Below, piece by piece: positions 20,346 through 29,668 of a DNA stretch of 64,000 nucleotides (positions within the stretch are counted from its first letter, which is position 1; each line of letters starts with the position of its first letter). Below the pieces are notes generated by a model, which worked only from the letters and a program-made list of their open reading frames with translations, made no database searches and was not told where the DNA came from. Origin of the DNA: Idiomarina piscisalsi (GTDB lineage Bacteria > Pseudomonadota > Gammaproteobacteria > Enterobacterales > Alteromonadaceae); contig NZ_CP022133.1 of assembly GCF_002211765.1 (NCBI RefSeq), positions 1,054,001-1,118,000 of the forward strand, written 5' to 3'. A program made the position numbers and the translations under genes.

Positions 20346-21692
20346 CTAGTCCATTTTGGACATTTGCGCATACTCATCTTCAAAGAAAAACTTCTCTTCC
20401 CCAAACGCCGGCTTAAGGTGATGGAGCCAGGTTGCGTCCGGATCGTATTTGGCAAAGAATGGGCGCTGTACCCAGTCAGGGTTACGACCCTGAATAAAGC
20501 GCAGTGCAAACACTTTCTCACCGGCAATTTCTGTTACGCCCTGCACTTCGACTTTACCTGGTCCGGCACTCATTGACGGTCCACGAACGGTACGCGCAAT
20601 ACCAGAGACTTGTTGGTACGCCTGTTGGAAGATTTCCCAAGTGCGTTCCAGCGGCACCTCAAAATAGCGTTTCGCACCGGTATCACGTTCAACGAACATA
20701 TAGTAAGGGATCATGCCCAGCTGCACTTGCTTCGTCCACATGTTTGCCCATGCGTCCGGGTCATCGTTAATGTGGCGTAGCAGAGGCGCCTGGCAACGAA
20801 TTTGTACGCCGGTACTACGTAAACGGCGAATGGCTTCCTGACAGACTTCGGTACGCAGTTCATTTGGGTGGTTAAGGTGCGCCATAATCGACACGTGCTT
20901 ACCGCCTTCAACCAGACGCTCAAGTAATCGCAACATTTCATCCGCATCCGGGTCGGTAATGAAGCGATACGGCCAGAAAGTGAGAGACTTAGTGCCAATA
21001 CGAATGGTTTTAATGTGTTCGAACTCAGGCTTCAGCAGACCTTCAAGGTACTCAGCCAGTTTGCGGGTACGCATAACCATTGGATCGCCGCCAGTTACCA
21101 GTAAATCGGTGACTTCTTTGTGCTGCGCTAAGTAGCGGTGCAGTTGATCAGCGTCGTTAGAATTAAAGCGAGTCGCTTTTCCCACAAACTGAGCCCAGCG
21201 GAAACAGAAGGTACAGTAAGAGTGGCAGTACTGACCTTGAGCTGGGAAAAACAGAACCGTTTCACGGTATTTGTGCTGCATACCGGGTAATGGTTCACCG
21301 TCGACATGAGGTACGTTCATCTGCATTTGCCCGGCCGGATGCGGGTTCATTTCCTCACGTAACTGTGTCGCCAAGTCGAACACTTCGTTCGTTGTATGCT
21401 TACCCGACATTAAGTCAGCCATGCGCTGAAACGCAGACGGCTCAAGCATGTCTTTTTGTGGGAAAGTTAGCTGAAACAGCGGATCGTTGGGTACATTTTC
21501 CCAATCAATAAGCTCGTTGAACACATATTCGTTGACGCGAAATGGTAGTACGTTAGCAACGACTTTCATTTCAAAACGCATATCATCCGGCACTTTTTTT
21601 AGTGCTTCGATTTTATCAAGCTGTCTGTGCTGATAAACCTTGAATCGACGAGGTTTAATGATGGGTTGTTGTACGTTAACTACTTGCTGCAT
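20346..21692 (-). CDS. KamA-family radical SAM protein (lysine 2,3-aminomutase-like)
   Basis: A 448-residue radical SAM enzyme related to lysine 2,3-aminomutase. The [4Fe-4S] cluster motif is CHSYCTFC (Cys156, Cys160, Cys163) followed by FRW. Next come LLVTGGDPMV (SAM-binding GGDP-type motif) and IRIGTKSLTFWPYRF. HLNHPNELRTEVCQEAIRRL is also typical of KamA and EpmB. It is about 100 residues longer than EpmB and has TFCFRW where lysine aminomutases usually have RHC/RYC plus RR, so the substrate is uncertain. No beta-lysine acetyltransferase (ablB) or epmA gene is nearby. AGAGG precedes the ATG. Confidence 0.82.
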   Translation of the reverse strand: MQQVVNVQQPIIKPRRFKVYQHRQLDKIEALKKVPDDMRFEMKVVANVLPFRVNEYVFNELIDWENVPNDPLFQLTFPQKDMLEPSAFQRMADLMSGKHTTNEVFDLATQLREEMNPHPAGQMQMNVPHVDGEPLPGMQHKYRETVLFFPAQGQYCHSYCTFCFRWAQFVGKATRFNSNDADQLHRYLAQHKEVTDLLVTGGDPMVMRTRKLAEYLEGLLKPEFEHIKTIRIGTKSLTFWPYRFITDPDADEMLRLLERLVEGGKHVSIMAHLNHPNELRTEVCQEAIRRLRSTGVQIRCQAPLLRHINDDPDAWANMWTKQVQLGMIPYYMFVERDTGAKRYFEVPLERTWEIFQQAYQQVSGIARTVRGPSMSAGPGKVEVQGVTEIAGEKVFALRFIQGRNPDWVQRPFFAKYDPDATWLHHLKPAFGEEKFFFEDEYAQMSKMD

Positions 21693-21892
21693 AAGCCTCT
21701 CTGTAATTATCTGCAGTCAGTGGCGAGCACTCACTGAAAATGAAATCGGCCTTGTCGCTATGGGTGGCCAGCGAAATGCGACGTAGTATAAATAAATTGA
21801 AGGCTAGTTGCACGTTTTGTAGGGAATAAAAAGCAACGTACACGAACTAATTGTCGACATCTTCGGTAAATTTGTTGAATTTTAGCCAATAA

Positions 21893-21917
21893 AAAAGGCG
21901 CTCATTGAGCGCCTTTT
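21893..21917 (-). terminator. Rho-independent terminator after gltA
   Basis: Reading the minus strand, the stem AAAAGGCGCT / AGCGCCTTTT with a five-base loop is followed by TTATTGG. It lies 17-41 bases past the gltA stop. Because the stem is flanked by A and T runs it could also act on the other strand. Confidence 0.85.
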
Positions 21918-21933
21918 CGAACAGCCGTTAGCC

Positions 21934-23214
21934 TTACTTTTTAATTGGGCTAAATTCACGCTGTGTGTAGCCAGTGTATAACTGACGTGGACGACCAATT
22001 TTTTGGTTTTCTTCGCCCATCATTTCGTGCCAGTGAGACACCCAGCCAACGGTACGTGATAAAGCAAAGATAACGGTAAACATGTTCGTTGGAATACCGA
22101 TAGCTTTCAGTACGATACCTGAGTAGAAGTCGACGTTCGGGAACAGTTTCTTCTCAACGAAGTAGTCGTCTTCAAGCGCAATGCGCTCCAGCTCCATTGC
22201 AACGTCCAATAATGGATCGTCACGGTTAAGCTCTTTCAGCACTTCGTGGCAAGACTCACGCATAACGGTTGCGCGAGGATCCATGTTCTTGTAAACACGG
22301 TGACCGAAGCCCATCAGACGGAATGGGTCATTCTTGTCTTTTGCCTTCTCAATGTACTTAGGAATGTTTTCAACAGAGCCAATTTCAGCCAGCATACGCA
22401 AACACGCTTCGTTAGCACCACCGTGAGCCGGTCCCCATAGTGACGCAACGCCCGCTGCGATACACGCATAAGGGTTAGCACCTGAAGAGCCTGCTAAACG
22501 CACGGTTGAAGTTGATGCGTTTTGCTCGTGGTCTGCGTGTAACGTGAAGATACGATCCATAGCACGAGCCACAGCTGGACTAATTTTGTAGTCTTCGGCC
22601 GGTACAGAGAACATCATGTTCAGGAAGTTTTCTGCGTAGCCTAAGTCGTTACGTGGGTAAACGAATGGCTGACCAATGCTGAATTTGTAAGCCATTGCTG
22701 CAATCGTTGGAATTTTAGCAATTAAGCGATACGCACTGCGCAGACGTTGGTTTTCATCATGGATGTCTAAATCATCGTGGTAAAACGACGACAAGGCACC
22801 AGTGACTGCACAAAGCATCGCCATTGGGTGCGCGTCGCGACGGAAGCCATTAAAGAAATTATGGATGCCCTGATGCACCATCGTGTGCTTAGTAATCGTG
22901 CTCTTAAACTCTTGATATTGTTCTTCGTTTGGCGCTTCGCCATGCAACAACATATAGCAAACTTCTAAGTAGTCCGCTTTGGTTGCCAGTTCACCGATAG
23001 GGTAGCCGCGGTGCAAAAGTACACCGTTTTCGCCATCGATGTAGGTGATAGCCGACTCGCAAGAGCCCGTAGCCAGGAACCCTGGGTCAAAAGTGAAGTA
23101 ACCGTGTTTTCCCAGTGTTCGGACGTCAACTACATCCTTACCTGCCGATGGTGAAAGTACTGGCAGTTCAATGGATTGGCCGTCAATCTGTAAAGTGGCT
23201 TTACGATCAGCCAT
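21934..23214 (-). CDS. gltA: Citrate synthase GltA
   Basis: It condenses oxaloacetate and acetyl-CoA, the entry step of the TCA cycle. The 426-residue length is that of the type II hexameric enzyme of gram-negative bacteria. Visible active-site regions are [28 protein letters not shown] and [18 protein letters not shown] lies upstream of the ATG. The gene is divergent from sdhCDAB across about 315 bases, as in E. coli, and is closed by a strong hairpin terminator. Confidence 0.98.
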   Translation of the reverse strand: MADRKATLQIDGQSIELPVLSPSAGKDVVDVRTLGKHGYFTFDPGFLATGSCESAITYIDGENGVLLHRGYPIGELATKADYLEVCYMLLHGEAPNEEQYQEFKSTITKHTMVHQGIHNFFNGFRRDAHPMAMLCAVTGALSSFYHDDLDIHDENQRLRSAYRLIAKIPTIAAMAYKFSIGQPFVYPRNDLGYAENFLNMMFSVPAEDYKISPAVARAMDRIFTLHADHEQNASTSTVRLAGSSGANPYACIAAGVASLWGPAHGGANEACLRMLAEIGSVENIPKYIEKAKDKNDPFRLMGFGHRVYKNMDPRATVMRESCHEVLKELNRDDPLLDVAMELERIALEDDYFVEKKLFPNVDFYSGIVLKAIGIPTNMFTVIFALSRTVGWVSHWHEMMGEENQKIGRPRQLYTGYTQREFSPIKK

Positions 23215-23371
23215 AAGGAAATCTCCTCACTGTTTACTTTGAAAAAGTGGGCTAATTTAACTCGATCATGCCCGTAAATGTCAATTTAATTCGCAGAACG
23301 TGAACTAATTCTAGCAAAGTATACGTAGTGAAGATGAAGAAAAGATTACTCATTTTTGAGTTAAGTTAGAC

Positions 23372-23389
23372 TTTAGTCGCATGACTAAA
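23372..23389. promoter_or_regulatory. Palindrome in gltA-sdhC divergent region
   Basis: A perfect inverted repeat TTTAGTC-GCAT-GACTAAA lies in the 315-base non-coding stretch between gltA and sdhC. It is well placed for a regulator of one or both TCA promoters. The cognate protein is unknown. Apart from this and the sdh promoter I see nothing else of note in that stretch. Confidence 0.35.
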
Positions 23390-23419
23390 CAGTTCACTTA
23401 TCGAATCGTTGTTTTGTCG

Positions 23420-23448
23420 TTGTAAAATGTGGCTTGGGTCGATATACT
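23420..23448 (+). promoter_or_regulatory. Candidate sigma-70 promoter for sdhCDAB
   Basis: TTGTAA (-35) and TATACT (-10) are separated by 17 bases and lie about 83 bases before the sdhC start codon. This is the best hexamer pair in the region. It is downstream of the palindrome at 23372-23389. Confidence 0.5.
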
Positions 23449-23530
23449 CTTTCACCGTATTTGTAACAAATATCTTGTTGCACACACGTGAAAGACATTT
23501 CTTTTGTGCTTTATTAAAAGGCAATCTATC

Positions 23531-23905
23531 GTGAAAAAAGAAAGACCTGTTAATTTAGACTTATCAACTATTAAATTTCCTGCCGCTGCCAAAGCATCTA
23601 TTTTGCACCGTATCTCAGGTGTCGTAATGCTGGTGTCTCTTGTTTTCCTTATTTGGGCGTTTGCTGTTTCCCTTAGTGGACCAGAAGGCTTTGCTCAAGT
23701 TGAAAACCTGATGACCAGCTTTATCGCTAAATTTATTGGCTGGGGTATTTTGACAGCGCTAGGATTTCACTTAATTATAGGCCTGCGCCATTTAGTGATG
23801 GATATGGGCTACTGGGAAGAGCTTGATTCGGGAAGAACCAGTGCGGTTGTTTCAATTGCACTTTCTATTCTTCTTTCCGTGCTAGTAGGAGTTTGGCTAT
23901 GGTAA
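23531..23905 (+). CDS. sdhC: Succinate dehydrogenase cytochrome b556 subunit SdhC
   Basis: A membrane anchor and haem-binding subunit of complex II. The product from the GTG at 23531 is 124 residues and begins VKKERPVNLDL, aligning with the E. coli N-terminus. An upstream TTG would add nine unrelated residues. AAAAGG lies nine bases before the GTG. Three transmembrane helices are visible. ASILHRISGV is the quinone/haem-site motif and HLIIGLRHLVMDMGY carries the haem-ligand histidine region. It overlaps sdhD by seven bases. Confidence 0.94.
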   Translation: MKKERPVNLDLSTIKFPAAAKASILHRISGVVMLVSLVFLIWAFAVSLSGPEGFAQVENLMTSFIAKFIGWGILTALGFHLIIGLRHLVMDMGYWEELDSGRTSAVVSIALSILLSVLVGVWLW

Positions 23906-24246
23906 CAGCAGCAGCTACTTTCGGACGCAGTGGCTCGCACGATTTTATCCTTCTTCGTGCCAGCGCTATCGTTATTTGTTTATACGCTTTATTCATGGCG
24001 GGCTTTTTCATTTCTACGCCAGATGTCACCTATGAAGTTTGGAGTGGGTTATTTGCTAACATTTGGATGAAAGTAGCCACAATGTTGGTTCTGACTGCGG
24101 TTCTTATCCACGGTTGGATTGGCATTTGGCAGGTACTGACTGACTACGTAAAAGCCGCTGGCTTACGTGCTTTCATTCAGCTAGTTTTCAGCGTTGGTCT
24201 CATCGCTGTTTGGCTCACTGGCTTATTCGTACTGTGGGGTGTTTAA
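23899..24246 (+). CDS. sdhD: Succinate dehydrogenase membrane anchor subunit SdhD
   Basis: The second membrane anchor of complex II. The ATG at 23899 gives 115 residues starting MVTAAATFGRSGSHDFILLRASAIV, in line with E. coli SdhD. The haem-ligand region LIHGWIGIWQVLTDYVK is conserved, and three transmembrane helices are present. Start and sdhC stop overlap in ATGGTAA. sdhA follows with no gap. Confidence 0.93.
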   Translation: MVTAAATFGRSGSHDFILLRASAIVICLYALFMAGFFISTPDVTYEVWSGLFANIWMKVATMLVLTAVLIHGWIGIWQVLTDYVKAAGLRAFIQLVFSVGLIAVWLTGLFVLWGV

Positions 24247-26013
24247 GTGAACGTTAAAACTTTAGAATTTGATGCAGTGGTGATTGGTGCTGGCGGTGCC
24301 GGCATGCGAGCAGCGCTGCAAATTTCCCAAGAGGGAATGAGCTGTGCGTTGATGTCCAAAGTGTTTCCGACGCGCTCTCACACGGTTTCTGCACAAGGTG
24401 GTATTACCGTTGCTTTAGGTAATGCACACGAAGATGACTGGCAATGGCACATGTTCGACACCGTTAAAGGGTCGGATTACATTGGTGACCAGGACGCTAT
24501 CGAGTACATGTGTAAAGCCGGTCCGGAAGCTATTTTGGAACTGGAAAACATGGGTTTACCTTTCTCACGTTTTGAGAACGGTAAAGTGTACCAGCGTCCA
24601 TTTGGTGGTCAGTCAAAAGAATTTGGTGGCGAGCAAGCCGCTCGTACCGCAGCAGCTGCCGACCGTACTGGTCACGCACTGTTGCATTTGCTGTATCAGC
24701 AAAACGTTAAGAACAAAACGACTGTGTTTTCTGAGTGGTATGCGCTGGATCTGGTGAAGAACCAAGATGGTGCTATTACTGGTGTAACTACTCTGAACAT
24801 GGAAACGGGTGAAGTTTACTACGTGAAAGCCAAAGCGGTTGTCTTAGCAACTGGCGGTGCTGGTCGTATCTACGCTTCAACCACGAACGCACACATCAAT
24901 ACCGGTGACGGTGTTGGCATGGCGTTACGTGCCGGCGTTCCTGTGCAAGACATGGAAATGTGGCAGTTCCACCCAACCGGTATCGCCGGTTCAGGCTGTC
25001 TGGTAACCGAGGGTTGCCGTGGCGAGGGTGGTTACCTGTTAAACAAAGATGGCGAACGCTTCATGGAGCGTTACGCACCAAACGCAAAAGATTTAGCATC
25101 GCGTGACGTTGTTGCTCGTTCAATGATGACCGAAATTCGTGAAGGTCGTGGTTGTGACGGTCCTTGGGGTACACACCTTAAATTGAAACTGGATCACTTA
25201 GGCAAAGAAACGCTGGAAAGCCGTTTGCCGGGTGTTTGTGACCTGTCTCGTACCTTTGCTCACGTTGACCCGGTTAAAGAACCTATTCCGGTTATTCCAA
25301 CCTGTCACTACATGATGGGTGGTATCCCAACCGACGTTAACGGTCAGGCTCTGACTGTTGATGACAAAGGTGAAAGCAAGCCAGTACCAGGTCTGTTTGC
25401 TTGTGGTGAAATTGCCTGTGTATCGGTTCACGGTGCAAACCGCTTGGGCGGTAACTCACTGCTTGACCTTGTCGTATTTGGTCGTGCGACGGGTATGCAT
25501 TTAGGTCAGACACTGGCGGCTAACAGCGAAGCGCGTGAATCGTCAGCGTCTGATGTTGAAGCGGCCATGGCTCGCTACAACCGTTGGGAAAACACGCAAA
25601 AAGGCGAAGATCCGGCGCAAATTAAGAAAGACCTGCAAAACTGCATGCAAATGAACTTCTCGGTCTTCCGTGAAGGCGACGCAATGGCAGAAGGTCTGAA
25701 AGAATTGAAAGAAATTCGTGAGCGCCTAAAACATGCACGTTTAGACGACACGTCGAAAGAGTTCAATACTCAGCGTGTTGAGTGTATGGAACTTGATAAC
25801 TTAATGGAAACGGCATACTCAACTGCGGTTGCAGCAAACTTCCGTACTGAAAGCCGTGGCGCGCACAGCCGTGCTGACTATCCTGACCGTGACGACGAAA
25901 AATGGTTGGTTCACTCTGTTTACCGCCCAGAATCTGAAGACATGGTGACTCGTCAGGTTAATATGGCACCGAAACTGCGCGAAGCTTTCCCTCCGAAAGC
26001 TCGTACGTACTAA
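24247..26013 (+). CDS. sdhA: Succinate dehydrogenase flavoprotein subunit SdhA
   Basis: It oxidises succinate to fumarate with covalent FAD, linking the TCA cycle to the quinone pool. The 588-residue length is normal. The N-terminal Rossmann motif [14 protein letters not shown] is followed by the flavinylation segment [11 protein letters not shown]. Catalytic-site regions are [22 protein letters not shown] and the C-terminal [18 protein letters not shown]. The start is GTG directly after the sdhD stop. Confidence 0.98.
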   Translation: MNVKTLEFDAVVIGAGGAGMRAALQISQEGMSCALMSKVFPTRSHTVSAQGGITVALGNAHEDDWQWHMFDTVKGSDYIGDQDAIEYMCKAGPEAILELENMGLPFSRFENGKVYQRPFGGQSKEFGGEQAARTAAAADRTGHALLHLLYQQNVKNKTTVFSEWYALDLVKNQDGAITGVTTLNMETGEVYYVKAKAVVLATGGAGRIYASTTNAHINTGDGVGMALRAGVPVQDMEMWQFHPTGIAGSGCLVTEGCRGEGGYLLNKDGERFMERYAPNAKDLASRDVVARSMMTEIREGRGCDGPWGTHLKLKLDHLGKETLESRLPGVCDLSRTFAHVDPVKEPIPVIPTCHYMMGGIPTDVNGQALTVDDKGESKPVPGLFACGEIACVSVHGANRLGGNSLLDLVVFGRATGMHLGQTLAANSEARESSASDVEAAMARYNRWENTQKGEDPAQIKKDLQNCMQMNFSVFREGDAMAEGLKELKEIRERLKHARLDDTSKEFNTQRVECMELDNLMETAYSTAVAANFRTESRGAHSRADYPDRDDEKWLVHSVYRPESEDMVTRQVNMAPKLREAFPPKARTY

Positions 26014-26029
26014 TTAAGGGGTTAAAGCG

Positions 26030-26743
26030 ATGAAAACATTGAATATTTCGATTTATCGTTACAACCCGGATGTTGATGACGCACCGTACATGAAGGACTA
26101 CACCTTAGAGGTGGAAGAAAACCAAGACATGATGGTGCTGGACTTGCTTATCAAATTGAAAGAGCAAGATCCGTCGTTGGCGTTCCGGCGTTCATGCCGT
26201 GAAGGCGTTTGTGGTTCTGACGGCCTGAATATCAATGGTAAAAATGGGTTGGCGTGTATCACGCCAACATCGGCACTGAAAGGCAGTAAAATTGTCATTC
26301 GTCCGTTACCTGGCTTACCGGTTGTTCGTGATTTAATTGTCGATATGAGCCAGTTCTATCAGCAGTACGAGAAAATTAAGCCGTACCTGATTAACGACGA
26401 AAAAACGCCACCAGCTCGTGAGCGTCTGCAGTCTCCAGAAGAGCGTGCTAAGCTTGATGGACTGTATGAATGTATTTTGTGTGCATGTTGTTCAACTTCA
26501 TGTCCATCGTTCTGGTGGAACCCAGACAAGTTCATCGGTCCGGCAGGCTTGTTGCACGCGTATCGATTCTTAATCGATAGCCGTGATACTGCAACCAACG
26601 AGCGCTTGGATGACTTAGACGACGCATTCAGCGTGTTCCGTTGTCACGGTATTATGAACTGTGTCAATGTTTGTCCAAAAGGGTTGAACCCAACTAAGGC
26701 TATTGGCCACATTAAATCGATGCTGTTGAATCGCGCGGTCTAA
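26030..26743 (+). CDS. sdhB: Succinate dehydrogenase iron-sulfur subunit SdhB
   Basis: It carries the three Fe-S clusters that pass electrons from SdhA to quinone. The 237-residue protein shows the 2Fe-2S ligands in SCREGVCGSDGLNING and the 4Fe-4S ligands in CILCACCSTSCPSFWWN. Further Cys residues are in CHGIMNCVNVCPKGLNP. It is the last gene of the sdh operon, followed by a strong terminator. Confidence 0.98.
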   Translation: MKTLNISIYRYNPDVDDAPYMKDYTLEVEENQDMMVLDLLIKLKEQDPSLAFRRSCREGVCGSDGLNINGKNGLACITPTSALKGSKIVIRPLPGLPVVRDLIVDMSQFYQQYEKIKPYLINDEKTPPARERLQSPEERAKLDGLYECILCACCSTSCPSFWWNPDKFIGPAGLLHAYRFLIDSRDTATNERLDDLDDAFSVFRCHGIMNCVNVCPKGLNPTKAIGHIKSMLLNRAV

Positions 26744-26781
26744 GACTCACTGCGTGTCAATTTGAACGGTTTATGTTGTGG

Positions 26782-26813
26782 ATAGCCATCCCACAAAGGA
26801 TGGCTATTTTTTT
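26782..26813 (+). terminator. Rho-independent terminator after sdhB
   Basis: The perfect 10-bp stem ATAGCCATCC / GGATGGCTAT has a six-base loop and a run of seven T. It separates sdhCDAB from sucAB, so sucA either has its own promoter or depends on read-through. Confidence 0.9.
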
Positions 26814-26850
26814 ATAAAATCGGTTTACATATTTAGGTGAAGGAAACGCA

Positions 26851-29655
26851 ATGCAAGACGGTGTAATGCGTGAATGGCTAGAAACTTCGCATCTAGCCGG
26901 TGGGAACGTTGCCTACATTGAGCAAATGTTTGAGGCGTATCTGGATGATCCAACCGCTGTCAGCGACGAATGGCGTAAGGTGTTTGACGCACTGCCTAGC
27001 GATGGCAAGGCAACAGATACGAAAATGAGTGATGTTCGCGAACAGTTCCGCGAAGCAGCGAAGAATAAACTCAAACAGTCTGGTGGCGGCAGCTCGGTCA
27101 GCGACCAAAAGCAAGTTAAAGTCTTGCAGCTGATTAACGCGTATCGTTTCCGCGGTCATCAACACGCTAACCTCGACCCGCTTGGATTGTGGAAGCAAGA
27201 CACCGTTCCTGACCTTTCTCTCGATTTTCATGAGTTATCAAAAGACGATTTAGATCGTGAGTTTAACGTAGGCTCGCTGGCGGTTGGCAGTGAGACGATG
27301 AAGCTTAAAGACATCCACAATGTTCTTGAGAACATTTACTGTGGCTCTATCGGTGCTGAATACATGCACATCGTTTCTACCGAAGAGAAACGTTGGATTC
27401 AGCAGCGCCTAGAAGGCAATTTAGGTAAAGCGAAGTTCGATAAAGAGCAACAGAAAAAGATTCTGCGTGAACTCATTTCTGCAGACGGTCTGGAGAAATA
27501 CTTAGGTTCTAAGTTCCCGGGCGCGAAGCGTTTCTCATTGGAAGGTGGCGACAGCTTAGTACCACTGCTGAAAGCGTTAATTTCTCGCTCAGGCGAGCAG
27601 GGCGCAAAAGAAGTCGTCATTGGTATGGCTCACCGCGGACGTTTGAACGTATTGGTTAACGTTTTAGGTAAGAAGCCACAAGACTTGTTTGATGAGTTTG
27701 CGGGGAAACATGGTGAAAGCAAGGGCTCTGGTGACGTTAAGTATCACATGGGCTTCTCTTCAGATTTTGCCACCCCAGGCGGCGACGTGCACTTAGCACT
27801 GGCTTTTAACCCGTCACACTTAGAAATTGTGAATCCAGTGGTTGTCGGTTCTGTTCGTGCTCGTATGGATCGCTTAGGCGATAAGGTAGGCGAGAAAGTC
27901 CTGCCGATTACCATTCATGGTGACTCGGCTATTGCTGGTCAGGGTGTGGTACAAGAAACGTTTAACATGTCGCAGACCCGAGCGTATCAGGTCGGTGGTT
28001 CAGTGCGCATTGTTGTGAATAACCAAGTAGGTTTCACCACATCGAAACGAGAAGATGCTCGTTCGACACAATACTGTACTGACATTGCGAAAATGGTTCA
28101 GGCTCCGATTTTCCACGTAAATGCAGACGACCCCGAAGCGGTTGTTTTCGTTACACAATTAGCGCTCGATTATCGAAACACCTTTAAGCGTGACGTAGTG
28201 ATTGATTTGGTTTGTTATCGCCGTCACGGCCATAACGAAGCGGACGAGCCAAGCGCAACGCAGCCGTTAATGTACGCGAAAGTCAAAAAGCATCCGGTAG
28301 CGCGCGAGCTGTATGCAGAACGCTTAAACGAGTCAGGCGCAGTCAGTGAAGACGACGCGAAACAATGGGTGCAGGACTACCGTGATGCCTTAGATAAAGG
28401 TGAGGTGGTTGTTGAAGAGCACCGCCCAATGCGGGCGCACTCGGTGGACTGGTCACCTTATGTCGGTAATGACTGGGACGTAGAATACGACTACAAAGTA
28501 TCAGCGAAGAAGCTGAAAGAACTCGCGGAGAAAATTTCCCAGTATCCTGAAGAGCATAAGCTGAACTCCCGCGTTGCGAAGGTTTACCAAGAGCGCCAAA
28601 AAATGGCGAAAGGCGACAAAGCCTTAGATTGGGGCTTTGCAGAGAGCTTGGCGTACGCGACTTTGGTTGATAAGGACGTACATATTCGTCTAACCGGTCA
28701 GGATTCCGGCCGAGGTACTTTCTTCCACCGTCATGCGGTATTGCATAACCAGGAAGATGGTAGCACTTATATGCCGTTGAACCACATTAGAGAGGGCCAG
28801 GGGCAAATCGAAATTTATGATTCCGTTTTGTCAGAAGCAGCCGTAATGGCTTTCGAATATGGCTACGCCACAGCCGAGCCAAAATCACTCATTATGTGGG
28901 AAGCCCAATTCGGTGACTTTGCTAACGGAGCTCAGGTTGTTATTGACCAGTTCCTCAGTTCTGGTGAGCAGAAGTGGGGTCGTTTATGCGGACTGACGTT
29001 GTTATTGCCTCATGGCTATGAAGGTCAGGGGCCTGAGCACTCATCAGCGCGTCTGGAGCGCTTCTTGCAGCTTTCGGCCGACCACAACTGGTCAGTGTGC
29101 GTACCGACTACCCCGGCACAAGTATTCCATATGATTCGCCGTCAACAATTACGTCCGGTTCGCCGCCCGTTAATTGTCATGACGCCAAAATCATTGCTCC
29201 GTCATCCTCTGGCTATTTCAGAGATGGACGAGTTAGAAAATACAGGCTTCCAAAACGCGATTGGTGAAATCGACTCTTTGGATCCGAAAAAAGTAAAACG
29301 CGTGGTGCTTTGTTCAGGTAAGGTGTATTACGACTTACTGAAAGAACGCCGCGACCGTGAACAAGACGATGTGGCTATTATTCGTATCGAACAGCTATAT
29401 CCGTTCCCTGCGGAAGAAGTAGCCGATATCATGCAAGATTATCAACACGTCAAGGACTTTGTCTGGTGTCAGGAAGAGCCGCAGAACCAAGGTGCCTGGT
29501 ATAGTAGCCAGCACAACTTCTGGGCTGCGATACCTTCCGGTGCTCAATTAACTTATCGTGGTAGGGACGCGTCAGCGGCTCCAGCGGTGGGTTATTTATC
29601 AGAGCACAACAAACAGCAACAAAAACTCGTTGACGAAGCGCTAACCATTAAATAG
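26851..29655 (+). CDS. sucA: 2-oxoglutarate dehydrogenase E1 component SucA
   Basis: A thiamine-diphosphate-dependent E1 subunit that decarboxylates 2-oxoglutarate. The 934-residue length matches the family. Motifs include the N-terminal E2-binding segment SHLAGGNVAYIEQMFEAYL, the core IGMAHRGRLNVLVNVLGK, HGDSAIAGQGVVQE and the C-terminal LPHGYEGQGPEHSSARLERF. AGGAAACGC precedes the ATG. sucB follows after 13 bases. Confidence 0.98.
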   Translation: MQDGVMREWLETSHLAGGNVAYIEQMFEAYLDDPTAVSDEWRKVFDALPSDGKATDTKMSDVREQFREAAKNKLKQSGGGSSVSDQKQVKVLQLINAYRFRGHQHANLDPLGLWKQDTVPDLSLDFHELSKDDLDREFNVGSLAVGSETMKLKDIHNVLENIYCGSIGAEYMHIVSTEEKRWIQQRLEGNLGKAKFDKEQQKKILRELISADGLEKYLGSKFPGAKRFSLEGGDSLVPLLKALISRSGEQGAKEVVIGMAHRGRLNVLVNVLGKKPQDLFDEFAGKHGESKGSGDVKYHMGFSSDFATPGGDVHLALAFNPSHLEIVNPVVVGSVRARMDRLGDKVGEKVLPITIHGDSAIAGQGVVQETFNMSQTRAYQVGGSVRIVVNNQVGFTTSKREDARSTQYCTDIAKMVQAPIFHVNADDPEAVVFVTQLALDYRNTFKRDVVIDLVCYRRHGHNEADEPSATQPLMYAKVKKHPVARELYAERLNESGAVSEDDAKQWVQDYRDALDKGEVVVEEHRPMRAHSVDWSPYVGNDWDVEYDYKVSAKKLKELAEKISQYPEEHKLNSRVAKVYQERQKMAKGDKALDWGFAESLAYATLVDKDVHIRLTGQDSGRGTFFHRHAVLHNQEDGSTYMPLNHIREGQGQIEIYDSVLSEAAVMAFEYGYATAEPKSLIMWEAQFGDFANGAQVVIDQFLSSGEQKWGRLCGLTLLLPHGYEGQGPEHSSARLERFLQLSADHNWSVCVPTTPAQVFHMIRRQQLRPVRRPLIVMTPKSLLRHPLAISEMDELENTGFQNAIGEIDSLDPKKVKRVVLCSGKVYYDLLKERRDREQDDVAIIRIEQLYPFPAEEVADIMQDYQHVKDFVWCQEEPQNQGAWYSSQHNFWAAIPSGAQLTYRGRDASAAPAVGYLSEHNKQQQKLVDEALTIK

Positions 29656-29668
29656 GTGAAGATGAACC

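Noticed and set aside
23504..23530. TTG start for sdhC
   Set aside because: The extra residues are not found in SdhC; the GTG at 23531 aligns with the known N-terminus and has AAAAGG upstream.
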